Below, piece after piece: positions 63,919 through 64,000 of a stretch of DNA of 64,000 nt (position 1 is its first letter; every line of letters begins with the position of its first letter). The notes beneath the pieces are model-generated. The model had not been told where the DNA came from. It searched no databases and was given only the letters and a program-made list of their open reading frames with translations. This DNA is from Saprospiraceae bacterium (GTDB lineage Bacteria; Bacteroidota; Bacteroidia; Chitinophagales; Saprospiraceae). Made by a program: the position numbers and the translations under genes. Where the stretch lies: assembly GCA_019187225.1 (NCBI GenBank), contig JABAQQ010000001.1, positions 141,395-205,394 of the forward strand, written 5' to 3'.

Positions 63919-64000
63919 AAGCGTTAATCAGGTTCTGGAAAACGTTCATTGAATGTTTGCGAAGTGTTGACGTAAAAGATTGGACGCGTGCATAGTGCTG

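Overview
The window reads as chromosomal DNA from a Bacteroidota bacterium, most likely of the Saprospiraceae/Lewinella type. The evidence is: type IX secretion (T9SS) C-terminal tails on large secreted proteins; Bacteroidota-only families (Porin_10-like porin, OstA-like protein, CarboxypepD_reg TonB receptor); TAnnTTTG-type -7 promoter elements; absence of clear Shine-Dalgarno sequences; frequent TTG/GTG starts. Base composition is moderate to high GC for the phylum, so many long antisense ORFs exist that are only shadows. No rRNA, tRNA, CRISPR array, prophage or transposase was seen.

Layout. 1-11.9 kb: end of ribosomal protein L25, TonB-dependent receptor, biotin ligase, RsfS, FtsH, a T9SS-tail remnant, a secreted beta-helix protein, then a BtaA/BtaB betaine-lipid pair and TadA. 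12.1-19.9 kb: two secreted CotH-kinase/lamin-tail proteins, an HlyD-like adaptor, a VTC-domain (polyphosphate polymerase-like) protein and a DUF4956 membrane protein, all on + and likely one functional module. 20-33 kb: GuaB, DinB-fold protein, acyl-CoA synthetase, MFS permease, an outer-membrane-like protein, GH20 hexosaminidase, homoserine kinase, PlsC-like acyltransferase, two DUF1080 lipoproteins and a Tat-exported Gfo/Idh/MocA oxidoreductase (a candidate 3-keto-glycoside pathway). 33.4-44 kb: a repeat-rich secreted protein, a FadL-like porin, RmlC, ABA4-like membrane protein, NadC, thioredoxin-like protein, M15 peptidase, AspS, RidA, ROK kinase, rhamnose mutarotase. 44-58 kb: a SARP-type regulator with a degenerate receiver, three uncharacterised genes, FabI, porin, PA14-OmpA protein, DCC protein, Na+/H+ antiporter, OstA-like protein, SAM hydrolase-like protein, PhoH. 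58.0-61.6 kb: a compact, partly AT-rich operon of ABC-type AAA ATPase, PD-(D/E)XK-like protein, two DUF488 proteins and a dual-OB-like protein, which looks like an undescribed conflict/defence system. 61.6-64 kb: OsmC, a polysaccharide flippase and an XRE regulator.

Two sequence-level themes stand out. First, nearly every second intergenic gap carries its own short-unit tandem repeat (6-9 bp units), often in two inverted arms able to fold into a long hairpin. Secondly, a palindromic element with a GGCTTCGGCGGGT core occurs near rmlC and, as an inverted pair, in the aspS leader. The best candidates for new biology are the 58-61.6 kb operon and the CotH-HlyD-VTC-DUF4956 module.
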